Assembly: GCF_003202755.1 (NCBI RefSeq)
Contig: NZ_QGLK01000001.1
Coordinates: 372,001-436,000 of the forward strand
Length of the DNA: 64,000 bases
Reading direction: 5' to 3'
Source of the DNA: Bifidobacterium asteroides
Lineage (GTDB): Bacteria; Actinomycetota; Actinomycetes; Actinomycetales; Bifidobacteriaceae
The notes below the pieces were generated by a model that did no database searches, was not told the DNA's origin, and saw only the letters and a program-made list of their open reading frames with translations. Below, piece after piece: positions 44,236 to 52,011 of the stretch (its first letter is position 1; the number at the start of each line of letters is the position of its first letter). The position numbers were made by a program, and so were the translations under genes.

Positions 44236-45222
44236 ATGGGAGTATTGCTGGAACCGGCCACCCTCTTGGGCATCATCCTGGTGGGCTACCTGTTCAAGCG
44301 TCTTGGCCTCTTTCGTCCGCTGGACTACCGGGTGCTGCAGACCATTGTGTTCGATCTGGTCCTGCCCGGGGCCATCATCTACTCCTTCGCCACCAACCCC
44401 CACAATCCCAGCCTGCTTCTGGTCTCGGCCTTCGCCTTCGTTGCCTCGCTGATTCCGCCCCTGGCCATCTTTCTGACCAGCAGGCATCGTCATACGGCCC
44501 AGCGGGCTTTTCTTATGCTCAACGGGTCGGGTTTCAACATCGGATGCTTCTGCTTCCCCATGCTTCAGTCGCTGCTTGGCACGGCAGCCCTGGTGCCCGC
44601 CGCCATGTTCGACATCGGCAACTCGGTCATGGTCTCTGCAGGGACCAACGTCATGACCCAGGGGCTTCTGCATATTCGACCGGGCCAGTCCCTGGATCCC
44701 GATGCAGGGGAGCCGGTCAAGCTGGATGACCCTGATGCCCGCAAACTTCATCGCAAGGCCGCAGCCATCTCTATAGCCAAGGGTTTCCTGAGCTCGCCCT
44801 CCTTCGACACCTACATGGTCATGGTGGTCTTCATGCTGACCGGGATCTCGCTGCCAGGCTGGTCAGCCCAGATCACCCGTCCATTCTCGGCGGCCAACGC
44901 ATTCTGCTCCATGCTTATGGTGGGCATGCTCATGGACTTGCCCGGCGGACGGGATGATGTCAAGTCCGTATTGCAGATTCTGGCCTGGCGACTGCCCTTC
45001 GGCATCCTGTTCGCGACGGCCGCATGGTATCTGCTGCCCTTCGAACCGTTGATACGTCAGGCGGTGGCCTTGTGCTGCCTGGCTCCGACAGCGGTTTTCG
45101 CCACCATGTTCACTGACAAGGTCCTTGGCAACGCCCGACTGGCGGGATTCACCCTGGCCCTGACTGCGGTGATCGGTGCGGTGCTCATGGTCTTGGCGCA
45201 TCTGCTGATGGGCGCCCTATGA
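44236..45222 (+). CDS. AEC family permease (auxin efflux carrier-like)
   Basis: A 328-residue membrane protein with about ten hydrophobic segments of the AEC/bile-acid:sodium-like fold; bacterial members carry malate, malonate or other carboxylates. The first half contains N-G-S-G-F-N-I-G-C-F-C-F-P, an N/G-rich broken helix, and the last quarter repeats a crossover region (A-P-T-A-V-F-A-T-M-F). The cytoplasmic mid-loop (about 155-190) is charged. GGAAGGAG is 8 nt before the ATG. Independent of pstB, 68 bp away. Confidence 0.85.
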   Translation: MGVLLEPATLLGIILVGYLFKRLGLFRPLDYRVLQTIVFDLVLPGAIIYSFATNPHNPSLLLVSAFAFVASLIPPLAIFLTSRHRHTAQRAFLMLNGSGFNIGCFCFPMLQSLLGTAALVPAAMFDIGNSVMVSAGTNVMTQGLLHIRPGQSLDPDAGEPVKLDDPDARKLHRKAAAISIAKGFLSSPSFDTYMVMVVFMLTGISLPGWSAQITRPFSAANAFCSMLMVGMLMDLPGGRDDVKSVLQILAWRLPFGILFATAAWYLLPFEPLIRQAVALCCLAPTAVFATMFTDKVLGNARLAGFTLALTAVIGAVLMVLAHLLMGAL

Positions 45223-45226
45223 GGAT

Positions 45227-45442
45227 TCAGTCCTTCCTGTTGCTTTTCTTATCGTCCTTGCCCTGGTCGCGGCGCTCCTGCTCCTGACGCAGGGTGCGGC
45301 CCTCGCGGGTGCGCTGCTTGTTGACCGTGGCTGCTGCGATCCGTTCGGCAACGCGCTCATCCTGTCCACGATCGACTTCGCTGTCGTGCACATGCTGATA
45401 CTGCTTCTGATCGTCCTGATCCCAATGATTGTTCCTGGGCAT
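45227..45442 (-). CDS. Small basic protein resembling plasmid-stabilisation family
   Basis: A 71-residue highly charged, aromatic-poor protein. The body D-E-R-V-A-E-R-I-A-A-A-T-V-N-K-Q-R resembles the short proteins annotated as plasmid stabilisation or Rho-termination-like (the E-E-I-A-A-R-T-V-N-K helix), which lack an established function. The C-terminal 25 residues are Arg/Lys/Asp/Gln tail. AGGAGGGG is 3-4 nt before the ATG, supporting a real gene despite its size. It is convergent with the AEC gene, four bases apart. Confidence 0.7.
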   Translation of the reverse strand: MPRNNHWDQDDQKQYQHVHDSEVDRGQDERVAERIAAATVNKQRTREGRTLRQEQERRDQGKDDKKSNRKD

Positions 45443-45662
45443 ATACCCCTCCTTGAAAGCGCTGCATCCGTCAGCCCATCCCCGTCAATGAGGACGGCTT
45501 CAGGGCCGTGCCGGTATGCCGATTATAAGTTAGCGGAAGGTGTTGAGGTGGTATTGGAGCCTGATAGAAGGTTGGCAGCAGGGGGCTTGTAACAGAAAAA
45601 GCCGAGTGCTCGTGATATTCTTTCCTTGTCTCATCGCCAAATAAGACAATAAGGAATCGAAT

Positions 45663-47063
45663 ATGCATAAGCTATTTCGGCTTTCGGATAATAATACCAC
45701 AGTCTCTACGGAAGTGGTAGCAGGCATCACCACCTTCTTCGCCATGGCCTACATCATCGTGGTGAATCCCTCGGTGCTCTCCACTGCAGGCATGCCCTGG
45801 GGTGCCGTCTTTCTCGCCACCCTGATCGCTGCCATCATCGGCACCCTGATCATGGGTCTGGTGGCCAATGTGCCCTACGGTGTGGCGCCAGGTGTCGGGC
45901 TGGACGCCTTCTTCACCTTCACCGTGGTCAAGGGGCTGGGCTTCACCTGGCAGCAGACCATGTGCATGGTCTTCCTGTGCGGCCTGATCAACATCCTGGT
46001 CACGGCAACCAAGCTGCGCAAGATGATCATCCAGGCCATTCCGCCCCTGCTTCAGCACGCCATCGGCGGCGGCATCGGTGTCTTCATCGCCTATGTGGGT
46101 CTGCTCAATGTGGGCATCATCAAGTTCACCCCCGATAAGACCTCGGCAGCAGGTGCCAACCCTGGACTGACCACCTTCAACACCCCAGGGGTCATCCTCT
46201 TCGTCATCGGCTTGTTGCTCACCGTCTTCCTCCTGATTTTCAAGTTTAAGGGACACCTGGCCTTCATCAACAAAGGCGCCTTTGTCATCGCCATCATCGC
46301 GGTCACGCTGTTGGGCATTCCCATGGGGGTCACCAGCATGGCCAAGTCGGTCGATCTGGGCCAGGCCTGGTCACAGCTGCCGCAGACCTTCCTGGCCATT
46401 TTCAGTCCTGAGGGCTTCCCTGCTCTCTTCTCCGACCCGGCCAAGCTGCCCGTGGTTCTGGTGACCATCTTCGCCTTCTCCCTGTCGGACACCTTCGATA
46501 CCATCGGTACATTTGTGGGCACCGGTCGGCGCTCAGGCATCTTCTCAGCCGAGGATGAGCAGGCTCTGGAGACGGGGCGTGGCTTCAGCTCCAAGATGGA
46601 CAGGGCCTTGTTCGCCGATGCCACCGCAACCTCCATCGGCGCTCTCTTCGGCACCTCCAATACCACCACATACGTAGAGTCCGCAGCAGGCATCGCAGCC
46701 GGTGGCCGAACCGGACTGACCTCGGTGGTCATCGCCGCCTGCTTTGCACTCAGCGCCGTCTTCGCTCCGCTGATTTCGGCTGTGCCATCGGCGGCCACCG
46801 CACCCGTTCTGGTCATTGTGGGCTGCATGATGATGAGCTCCTTCGCCGAGATTGAGTGGGGCGAATTGTCTGAGGCTATTCCGGCCTTCTTCACGGCCAT
46901 CTTCATGGGCTTTGCCTACTCCATCTCCTATGGCGTGGCCGCCGGTTTCATCACCTACTGCCTGACCATGGTCTGCAAGCGCAAGGGCAAGGAGGTCCAC
47001 CCCATCATCTGGGCGGTCTCGGCCCTCTTCATCCTGGACTTCGTGCTTCAGGCTGTCCTCTAG
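45663..47063 (+). CDS. AzgA-type purine permease (NCS2-like)
   Basis: A 466-residue membrane transporter of the adenine/guanine/hypoxanthine AzgA branch, with 12-14 hydrophobic segments. The N-terminus F-R-L-S-D-N-N-T-T-V-S-T-E-V-V-A-G is typical, as are F-A-M-A-Y-I-I-V-V-N-P, G-V-G-L-D-A-F-F-T-F, and G-T-S-N-T-T-T-Y-V-E-S-A-A-G-I near 345. It should import purines by proton symport. AAGGAAT precedes the ATG. I looked for a purine riboswitch in the 220 bp upstream and saw none. Confidence 0.92.
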   Translation: MHKLFRLSDNNTTVSTEVVAGITTFFAMAYIIVVNPSVLSTAGMPWGAVFLATLIAAIIGTLIMGLVANVPYGVAPGVGLDAFFTFTVVKGLGFTWQQTMCMVFLCGLINILVTATKLRKMIIQAIPPLLQHAIGGGIGVFIAYVGLLNVGIIKFTPDKTSAAGANPGLTTFNTPGVILFVIGLLLTVFLLIFKFKGHLAFINKGAFVIAIIAVTLLGIPMGVTSMAKSVDLGQAWSQLPQTFLAIFSPEGFPALFSDPAKLPVVLVTIFAFSLSDTFDTIGTFVGTGRRSGIFSAEDEQALETGRGFSSKMDRALFADATATSIGALFGTSNTTTYVESAAGIAAGGRTGLTSVVIAACFALSAVFAPLISAVPSAATAPVLVIVGCMMMSSFAEIEWGELSEAIPAFFTAIFMGFAYSISYGVAAGFITYCLTMVCKRKGKEVHPIIWAVSALFILDFVLQAVL

Positions 47064-47160
47064 AACAAGGTTTTCGAATTCCAGGTCTATCCAAGTTGTG
47101 CAGGATTCGGTCTTGGCAAGCTGCTGGCTAGGGGAGACTGAGAGAAAATACACAACAAAG

Positions 47161-47201
47161 CAGTAGGGCCTCGCCGCATGTGTAGTGGCGAGGCCCTACT
47201 G
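47161..47201 (+). terminator. Perfect 15-bp hairpin after the purine permease
   Basis: CAGTAGGGCCTCGCC pairs exactly with GGCGAGGCCCTACTG around an 11-base loop. There is no T-run on the plus strand, whereas on the minus strand CTTTGTTG follows, so it may serve transcripts from either side. Confidence 0.7.
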
Positions 47202-47272
47202 GTCCGTGATCTGGTTGAGCGGCTTCAACTGGCAATCCTGTTATAAAGCAAGCTGATATCCCTCGTCCCGTT

Positions 47273-47320
47273 CCCCCCCCCCCTGAAAAGGTGGGAGCCA
47301 GGATGGATTAGGGGGGGGGG
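47273..47320. repeat. C11 / G10 homopolymer pair
   Basis: Eleven C residues (47273-47283) and ten G residues (47311-47320) flank 27 bp and are mutually complementary. They could form a G-C hairpin, or slip in length during replication. The flanks are also partly inverted (GATATCC before, GGATATA after). This lies between the terminators of two convergent genes, so neither tract falls in a recognised coding region or promoter. Confidence 0.7.
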
Positions 47321-47640
47321 ATATAGCGCCATTTTTATGGGTTGCGAAGTCACATTGAGCTTCAAAATGGTGTCTCGGTTTTTCTCGGCGCGGGCCTAAC
47401 GGCTGGTGCGAGGACAGTCCCGTTTCTGCTCCGAAGACGACAAAAAGATACCCGGTTGATAGGAGGCATCTTGACAAGGGAGCGAATGATCTGCGACGCA
47501 TGGCCGACCAAGGGTTCTGGTTTAATAAATCCTGGTTGTTGTCTGCCTTACTGCTGATCTCGTGGTGAGCAAACATTGCGCTCAAGTCCAAAACGGATAA
47601 TCAAAATGACGGGATGATTGGTGGCCCTGTATAGATTGCC
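47321..47640. other. Intergenic segment without recognisable gene
   Basis: Both strands hold only short open frames (for example 116 codons on the minus strand at 47241-47591 running through the G tract), without a good start site or family features. I see no transposase, tRNA or attachment-site signature. Confidence 0.5.
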
Positions 47641-47647
47641 CTATATA

Positions 47648-47686
47648 GAAAATCCCCGGCAGACTTTGGGAGGTCTGCCGGGGATT
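47648..47686 (-). terminator. Terminator of the RpfB-like gene
   Basis: On the minus strand AATCCCCGGCAGAC pairs with GTCTGCCGGGGATT (14 bp, eight-base loop) and continues as a T-run (TTTTC). It lies about 27 bp after the stop codon. Confidence 0.88.
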
Positions 47687-47712
47687 CCTGGTTCAGGTGG
47701 TAGGAAAATGGA

Positions 47713-48720
47713 TCAGTACCAGTTGGCCGCCTGGGATTGAGCCCAAGCACCACAGGGGTTCCCGTAACGGCCCTGGATATAGCCCAGTCCCCAAACAATC
47801 TGGGTATGAGCATCAGTCTGCCAGTTGGGACCGGCCGAGGCCATCTTGCTGCCAGGCAATGCCTGAGGAATGCCATAGGCGCCCGATGGGTTGGCGGCGT
47901 TGGTTCGCCAGCCGGACTCCTTATTCCACAGCTGAACCAAGCATGTGAACTGATCTTCTCCCCAGCCGCGGGAGGTAACCAGATCGTGGGCGATGCTTTG
48001 GGCTTCGCCCACAGGGACTGTAGTGGTGGTCGAGCCGGCCTGTGCAGGGGTGCCGCCACCAGTGCCCACCAGGACCACCTTGTCGACGGGGACCGTCTTG
48101 ACGAAGGAGGCGAAGATATTGCTGGTCAGGTGCTTGTTGCCGGCTGCGGTGACCAGGCTGGTGGTCTCCATGACACCGTTCTGCCCCTCAGTCTTGACCT
48201 TGGTGGTACCCGCAGGTAGAGAGTTGGTCTTCTCTTCAATGGTGTTGAAGGGAATTGGCGACTCGTCCGTTTTGACCTGGGCGCCGGCACGGTCGATGCG
48301 GATGACGGTCTTCTCATTGACGCGAGTGGTCAGAGAGGGTGTGATCTGGTCTCCCGGCTGCAGGGTGATGTCCCCGGCCTCCAGCACGGATTTGACATCG
48401 GTGAAGCCTGTGCCCAGGACCACCTTGTTCTTCCCGTTGATCTGCACACTCACATAGGAGGTGTTTGCGTTTGCGCCGCCCGCACCGTTGCGGATGGCCT
48501 GCCTGGTGCTGCCGCGGGACACCGTACCCACATCTTGAGTGGCTGAATAGGATGTTACGCCTGACTTGGCCGAGTTTTCAGTGGATGTGTAGAAGTCGCG
48601 CGAAACGAAGCCTGCGCCAACGACCATGCCGAGAACAGTGACACCGGCAGCCAAACGCAACCACTGACGCTTGGTCAGAGCCTTGACCGCACTCATCCGT
48701 CCTCTACGGTGGTTCGCCAT
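47713..48720 (-). CDS. RpfB-like secreted protein (DUF348, G5, transglycosylase-like)
   Basis: A 335-residue wall-active protein. A basic N-terminus and one hydrophobic segment (about 22-42) act as signal or anchor. A DUF348-like ubiquitin-fold repeat (about 88-140; V-S-V-Q-I-N-G and T-T-R-V-N-E-K-T) precedes a G5 domain (about 145-215), and the C-terminal 90 residues are a lysozyme-like domain with the candidate catalytic Glu in W-N-K-E-S-G-W and Y-G-I-P-Q-A. RpfB proteins of actinobacteria have this order and cleave peptidoglycan in cell separation and resuscitation. Two cysteines (about 255 and 325) probably bridge. AGAGGAGAG is close before the ATG. Confidence 0.88.
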   Translation of the reverse strand: MANHRRGRMSAVKALTKRQWLRLAAGVTVLGMVVGAGFVSRDFYTSTENSAKSGVTSYSATQDVGTVSRGSTRQAIRNGAGGANANTSYVSVQINGKNKVVLGTGFTDVKSVLEAGDITLQPGDQITPSLTTRVNEKTVIRIDRAGAQVKTDESPIPFNTIEEKTNSLPAGTTKVKTEGQNGVMETTSLVTAAGNKHLTSNIFASFVKTVPVDKVVLVGTGGGTPAQAGSTTTTVPVGEAQSIAHDLVTSRGWGEDQFTCLVQLWNKESGWRTNAANPSGAYGIPQALPGSKMASAGPNWQTDAHTQIVWGLGYIQGRYGNPCGAWAQSQAANWY

Positions 48721-48869
48721 TACTCTCCTCTGTTGGACCGACAGATCCTCAGTGATCAGCCGACTTAATGCTTCCTATCGACCGCATGCTTCCGGCAAGA
48801 CCGAAAGGGTCACTGGACAAACACGACACTACCTTAGTGCAAATCGGTCGTGGAACCAACTCGACTGAC

Positions 48870-49214
48870 TCAGGCCTGTGCTGGGGTTGACAGATCGGCC
48901 TTTCGTGCCTGGTCGATCAGGTCGTCCAGATCCGAAGACCTGAGTGCACCGGCCTGCTTGAAGATAATCTGGCCCTGCTTGGTGATCATCAGCGTGGGGA
49001 CCGCCTGGATGTCGGCGGCCGCGGCCAGATCTTGGTTCTGGTCGATGTCCACCTTGCCGAAGACGATGTCTGAGTTGGCCTGCGAAGCCTTCTCGAAGAT
49101 GGGGCCGAAGGCCTTGCAGGGTCCGCACCAAGTGGCCCAGAAGTCAATGAGCACCAGGTCGTTGTCCTTGATGGTTTGCTCGAAGTTTTCCGAAGTAATA
49201 GTCGTGGTGGCCAT
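48870..49214 (-). CDS. trxA: Thioredoxin
   Basis: A 114-residue cytoplasmic thioredoxin. The active site W-C-G-P-C is at residues 29-33, the cis-proline is in A-V-P-T-L near 73, and the F-W-A-T strand is standard. The ATG at 49214 follows AAGGAG by about 8 nt; the open frame up to 49280 is upstream of that ribosome-binding site and disregarded. No thioredoxin reductase is adjacent. Confidence 0.96.
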   Translation of the reverse strand: MATTTITSENFEQTIKDNDLVLIDFWATWCGPCKAFGPIFEKASQANSDIVFGKVDIDQNQDLAAAADIQAVPTLMITKQGQIIFKQAGALRSSDLDDLIDQARKADLSTPAQA

Positions 49215-49385
49215 GATAACGCTCCTTGAAGTAGTTTGACTGTCGCGCGGGAAGCTCCCGTGCTTAGCAACCGCTTTCAATCATCAGCATTCCATCAAGG
49301 CTGGAGAAAGCGCCCGAATATGCTCTGGGTGGAGATGTCCGCCGGGGTCCCGTGGGCGGTCAAGCCTGGTGCGGATAATGGAGCC

Positions 49386-50015
49386 ATGCCAGTGCTGAAC
49401 GATGAGATTCCCGATGATGACGACTTCGATGCCGATCGCGACCGTGGCGCTTTCTCACACATTACCCCAGAGGACTTCAATCGGGGTTTTTCGGGCTCGA
49501 ATCCCCCCGGATGGCTGGACCGTGACGCTATCGACCGTGCCCGGCGCTGCCTGCCCATGCCCTATGTGGAGGTAGTGCCGGTTCGCGTGGATGAAATGAG
49601 CGCAGTCACTCAGGTGGGTACCCTTCTGCGCGTGGACGATCAGGGCAACATCGAGCGCACCTTGATCACCGGACGGATCCTCTACCACGAGACCATCAGG
49701 GAGGCTCTGGCCAGAAACATCGCCAAGGATCTGGGCCAGCTGGCCTTGCCCATGCTGCCTGCTAGCCCCCAGCCCTTCACCGTGGCCGAGTTCTTTCCCA
49801 CGCCGGGGGTCTCGGAGTACTACGACCCACGCCAGCACGCCATTGCGCTGTGCTACCTGGTACCGGTGGCCGGGGACTGCAAGCCCCAGGACGAGACCTT
49901 GGACGTGGAGTGGATCGATCCCAAAGGGGACATGCTGGAGTCCTTCATGAGCCAGATGCCCGGCGGGCATGGCAAGGTGCTGATGAGCGCACTGACCTGG
50001 GCCGGTGCACTGTGA
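49386..50015 (+). CDS. DUF4916 / Nudix-like family protein
   Basis: A 209-residue protein of the actinobacterial DUF4916 family, annotated as Nudix-hydrolase-like. The first 25 residues are Asp-rich. The core contains G-R-I-L-Y-H-E-T-I-R-E-A-L and later E-W-I-D-P, but I cannot see the canonical Gx5Ex7REUXEEXGU Nudix box, so catalysis is doubtful. GATAAT ends 7 nt before the ATG at 49386. It runs directly into the alpha/beta hydrolase gene and then nudC. Confidence 0.72.
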   Translation: MPVLNDEIPDDDDFDADRDRGAFSHITPEDFNRGFSGSNPPGWLDRDAIDRARRCLPMPYVEVVPVRVDEMSAVTQVGTLLRVDDQGNIERTLITGRILYHETIREALARNIAKDLGQLALPMLPASPQPFTVAEFFPTPGVSEYYDPRQHAIALCYLVPVAGDCKPQDETLDVEWIDPKGDMLESFMSQMPGGHGKVLMSALTWAGAL

Positions 50016-50038
50016 ATCGCGAATCCTTGGAGGCGGGC

Positions 50039-50896
50039 ATGACCATCGCCAATACCGTATATCGTCATAGGGAGGGGCTGCCGCTGGTCCTGGTCCATGC
50101 TTTCCCTGTGGACCACCGCATGTGGGACCGGTGCGCGGCCTCGTTGATTGCGCAGGCGGATCGTGCGGGTATGACCCCCTTCCCTGTCTATGCTCCGGAT
50201 ATGCCGGGAGCAGGCGAATCTCCCCTGCCTGGGCCGGCTTTTTGTGGTCCGGAAGATTCCGATGGCGCCCTTCCCGGCGCATTGGATGCCATGGCTCAAG
50301 CCTTTGTGGGCATGATCGCCGCCACGGGAGCGCAGAAGGCCATCTGGGTCGGACTTTCCATGGGAGGTTATCTGGTCGAGGCTGTAGCAAGGCTTTATCC
50401 GCAGATGGTGGCCGGACTGGCCCTATGTGACACCACATTGATGGCTGACCGTCCGGCCTCTCGTGCCAACCGGCTGCAGATCGCCCGAACCTGTGAGGTG
50501 GAGGGAACACTTGATCCGGTCATGCACTTCGCCAGTCCCCAGGAGGGCGATTCCACGGTCAAGCGTTCTCCCGCCTTCGTGCAGACCATGACCGAATGGA
50601 TACAGTCCCAGGATCCCAGGGGCATCGCTTGGCGGGAGCGGATGGCTGCAGGCCGTCCGGATCAGAGCGATCTGGTCGGCCGCATCAGAGTGCCCGTGGC
50701 CCTGGTCAGCGGCCGCTGCGATCCCTCCAGCCCCCCAAGCACCATGGAGCCGCTGGCCCAGACCATGCGTCAGGCCGGAACCGACGTTACTTTTACCGCC
50801 ATTGACGACTGCGGCCACTTCAGCGCTGTCGAGCATCCAGATCAGGTGGCCACGGCCCTGCTGGACCTGGTTCGTCGCGTGGGGAGGCAGTCATGA
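50039..50896 (+). CDS. Alpha/beta hydrolase
   Basis: A 285-residue serine hydrolase. The oxyanion region H-A-F-P-V-D-H-R-M-W is near residue 22, the nucleophile elbow is G-L-S-M-G-G-Y near 106, the acid lies in V-S-G-R-C-D-P near 226, and the histidine in D-C-G-H-F-S near 260, so the triad is complete. GGAGG precedes the ATG at 50039; a GTG at 50012 overlapping the previous stop is the alternative. It overlaps nudC by ATGA. Ester substrate unknown. Confidence 0.85.
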   Translation: MTIANTVYRHREGLPLVLVHAFPVDHRMWDRCAASLIAQADRAGMTPFPVYAPDMPGAGESPLPGPAFCGPEDSDGALPGALDAMAQAFVGMIAATGAQKAIWVGLSMGGYLVEAVARLYPQMVAGLALCDTTLMADRPASRANRLQIARTCEVEGTLDPVMHFASPQEGDSTVKRSPAFVQTMTEWIQSQDPRGIAWRERMAAGRPDQSDLVGRIRVPVALVSGRCDPSSPPSTMEPLAQTMRQAGTDVTFTAIDDCGHFSAVEHPDQVATALLDLVRRVGRQS

Positions 50897-51930
50897 GCGA
50901 TTCTGGGACGGTCTTTTCCCCGCTGGCCCTTACCGGACCCCTGCCTTTTCTGCCCTTGGCTCAGGGGGATGTGGACTACGACACGGCGTCGCGTCAACAG
51001 CCCGGGTTGCTTGACCACCTGCTGGACCAGGACGGCACAGGCGTCATCCTGGTGCGGGGCGACAGGGTGGCCGTGCCCAGGGGCAAGGGTGCTTTGGCTG
51101 GCCGCACTGGGGCCAGCATCCGTCTGGCCACCCTGCCTGCTGCATATTTGCGAGGTCGTCTGGCGGGCTCGACGGACCAGCTCGAGCCGCCCTGCTACTA
51201 CTTGGGGAGGGCCGACCAGCAGGCCTGGCTGGCCCTGGATCTGGATCTTGCCTGTGCTCGTGGGACTGTCCAGGTCCCTCTTCGTGACCTGGCTCAGGCC
51301 GCGGATCAGCGTTTTGACTGGCTTGCCCTGCGTGAGTATGCCCCTCATGGCCGTCCGCGTCAGGTGGGCCTGGCAACCTGTGCGGTCGCTTTGTCCGTAT
51401 GGCATGGACGCCAGGCCTTCTGCCCTCGCTGTGGCGCACTGGTCCATCCTTGCCAGGCTGGATGGGCTCAGATCTGCCATGGGAATGCATCCGGGGACAA
51501 ACACATACTCTTTCCCCGCATCGAGCCCGCAGTGATCATGGCCGTGGTGGACGGCCGTGATCGGCTTCTGCTCCAGCACAACCGGAAGTGGGCTCCTGGC
51601 TTTCGCTCGATCACTGCTGGATTCGTCGAGGCTGGGGAGAATCTGGAGCATGCAGTCCGGCGGGAGACCCTGGAAGAGGTGGGCCTGAACCTGGGGGAGA
51701 TGCGGTACCTGGGTTCCCAGCCCTGGCCCTTCCCCTCATCGCTGATGGTGGCCTTCAGAGCCAGGTCCCTGAATACGAATATCCGGGTGGATGGTCAGGA
51801 GACTGATGAGGCCGACTGGTTCACACGGGAGGAATTCGGGGCTGCTCTGGCCTCGGGCCGGTTGCGCATACCCCAGGCGGCCAGTGTGGCCAGGTACATG
51901 ATTGAGCAGTGGTACGGCAGCGAGCTCTGA
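50893..51930 (+). CDS. nudC: NAD+ diphosphatase (NudC)
   Basis: A 345-residue Nudix enzyme that hydrolyses NAD(H) and removes NAD caps from RNA. It has the N-terminal regulatory domain, a zinc ribbon beginning C-P-R-C-G (Cys177, Cys180) with further Cys in H-P-C and I-C-H, the Nudix box G-F-V-E-A-G-E-N, then R-E-T-L-E-E-V-G-L near 255, and the NudC-specific S-Q-P-W-P-F-P-S-S. The second half of the ribbon is C-x10-C-like rather than the C-x4-C of E. coli, possibly altered metal binding. Confidence 0.93.
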   Translation: MSDSGTVFSPLALTGPLPFLPLAQGDVDYDTASRQQPGLLDHLLDQDGTGVILVRGDRVAVPRGKGALAGRTGASIRLATLPAAYLRGRLAGSTDQLEPPCYYLGRADQQAWLALDLDLACARGTVQVPLRDLAQAADQRFDWLALREYAPHGRPRQVGLATCAVALSVWHGRQAFCPRCGALVHPCQAGWAQICHGNASGDKHILFPRIEPAVIMAVVDGRDRLLLQHNRKWAPGFRSITAGFVEAGENLEHAVRRETLEEVGLNLGEMRYLGSQPWPFPSSLMVAFRARSLNTNIRVDGQETDEADWFTREEFGAALASGRLRIPQAASVARYMIEQWYGSEL

Positions 51931-52011
51931 TTCATTGGAGTGGTGTTGTGCTTTCGGACCTGGTCTTGTCGTAAGATATTTCAAGGAACTGTCAGCAGCG
52001 AAAGGTGTGTT

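Noticed and set aside
45443-45662. Purine riboswitch upstream of the AzgA-type permease
   Set aside because: The conserved three-way-junction bases of the purine aptamer are not present.
47241-47591. 116-codon minus-strand ORF across the homopolymer tracts
   Set aside because: It reads through C11/G10 to give Pro/Gly runs, lacks a start signal and ends without a conserved domain; treated as non-coding.
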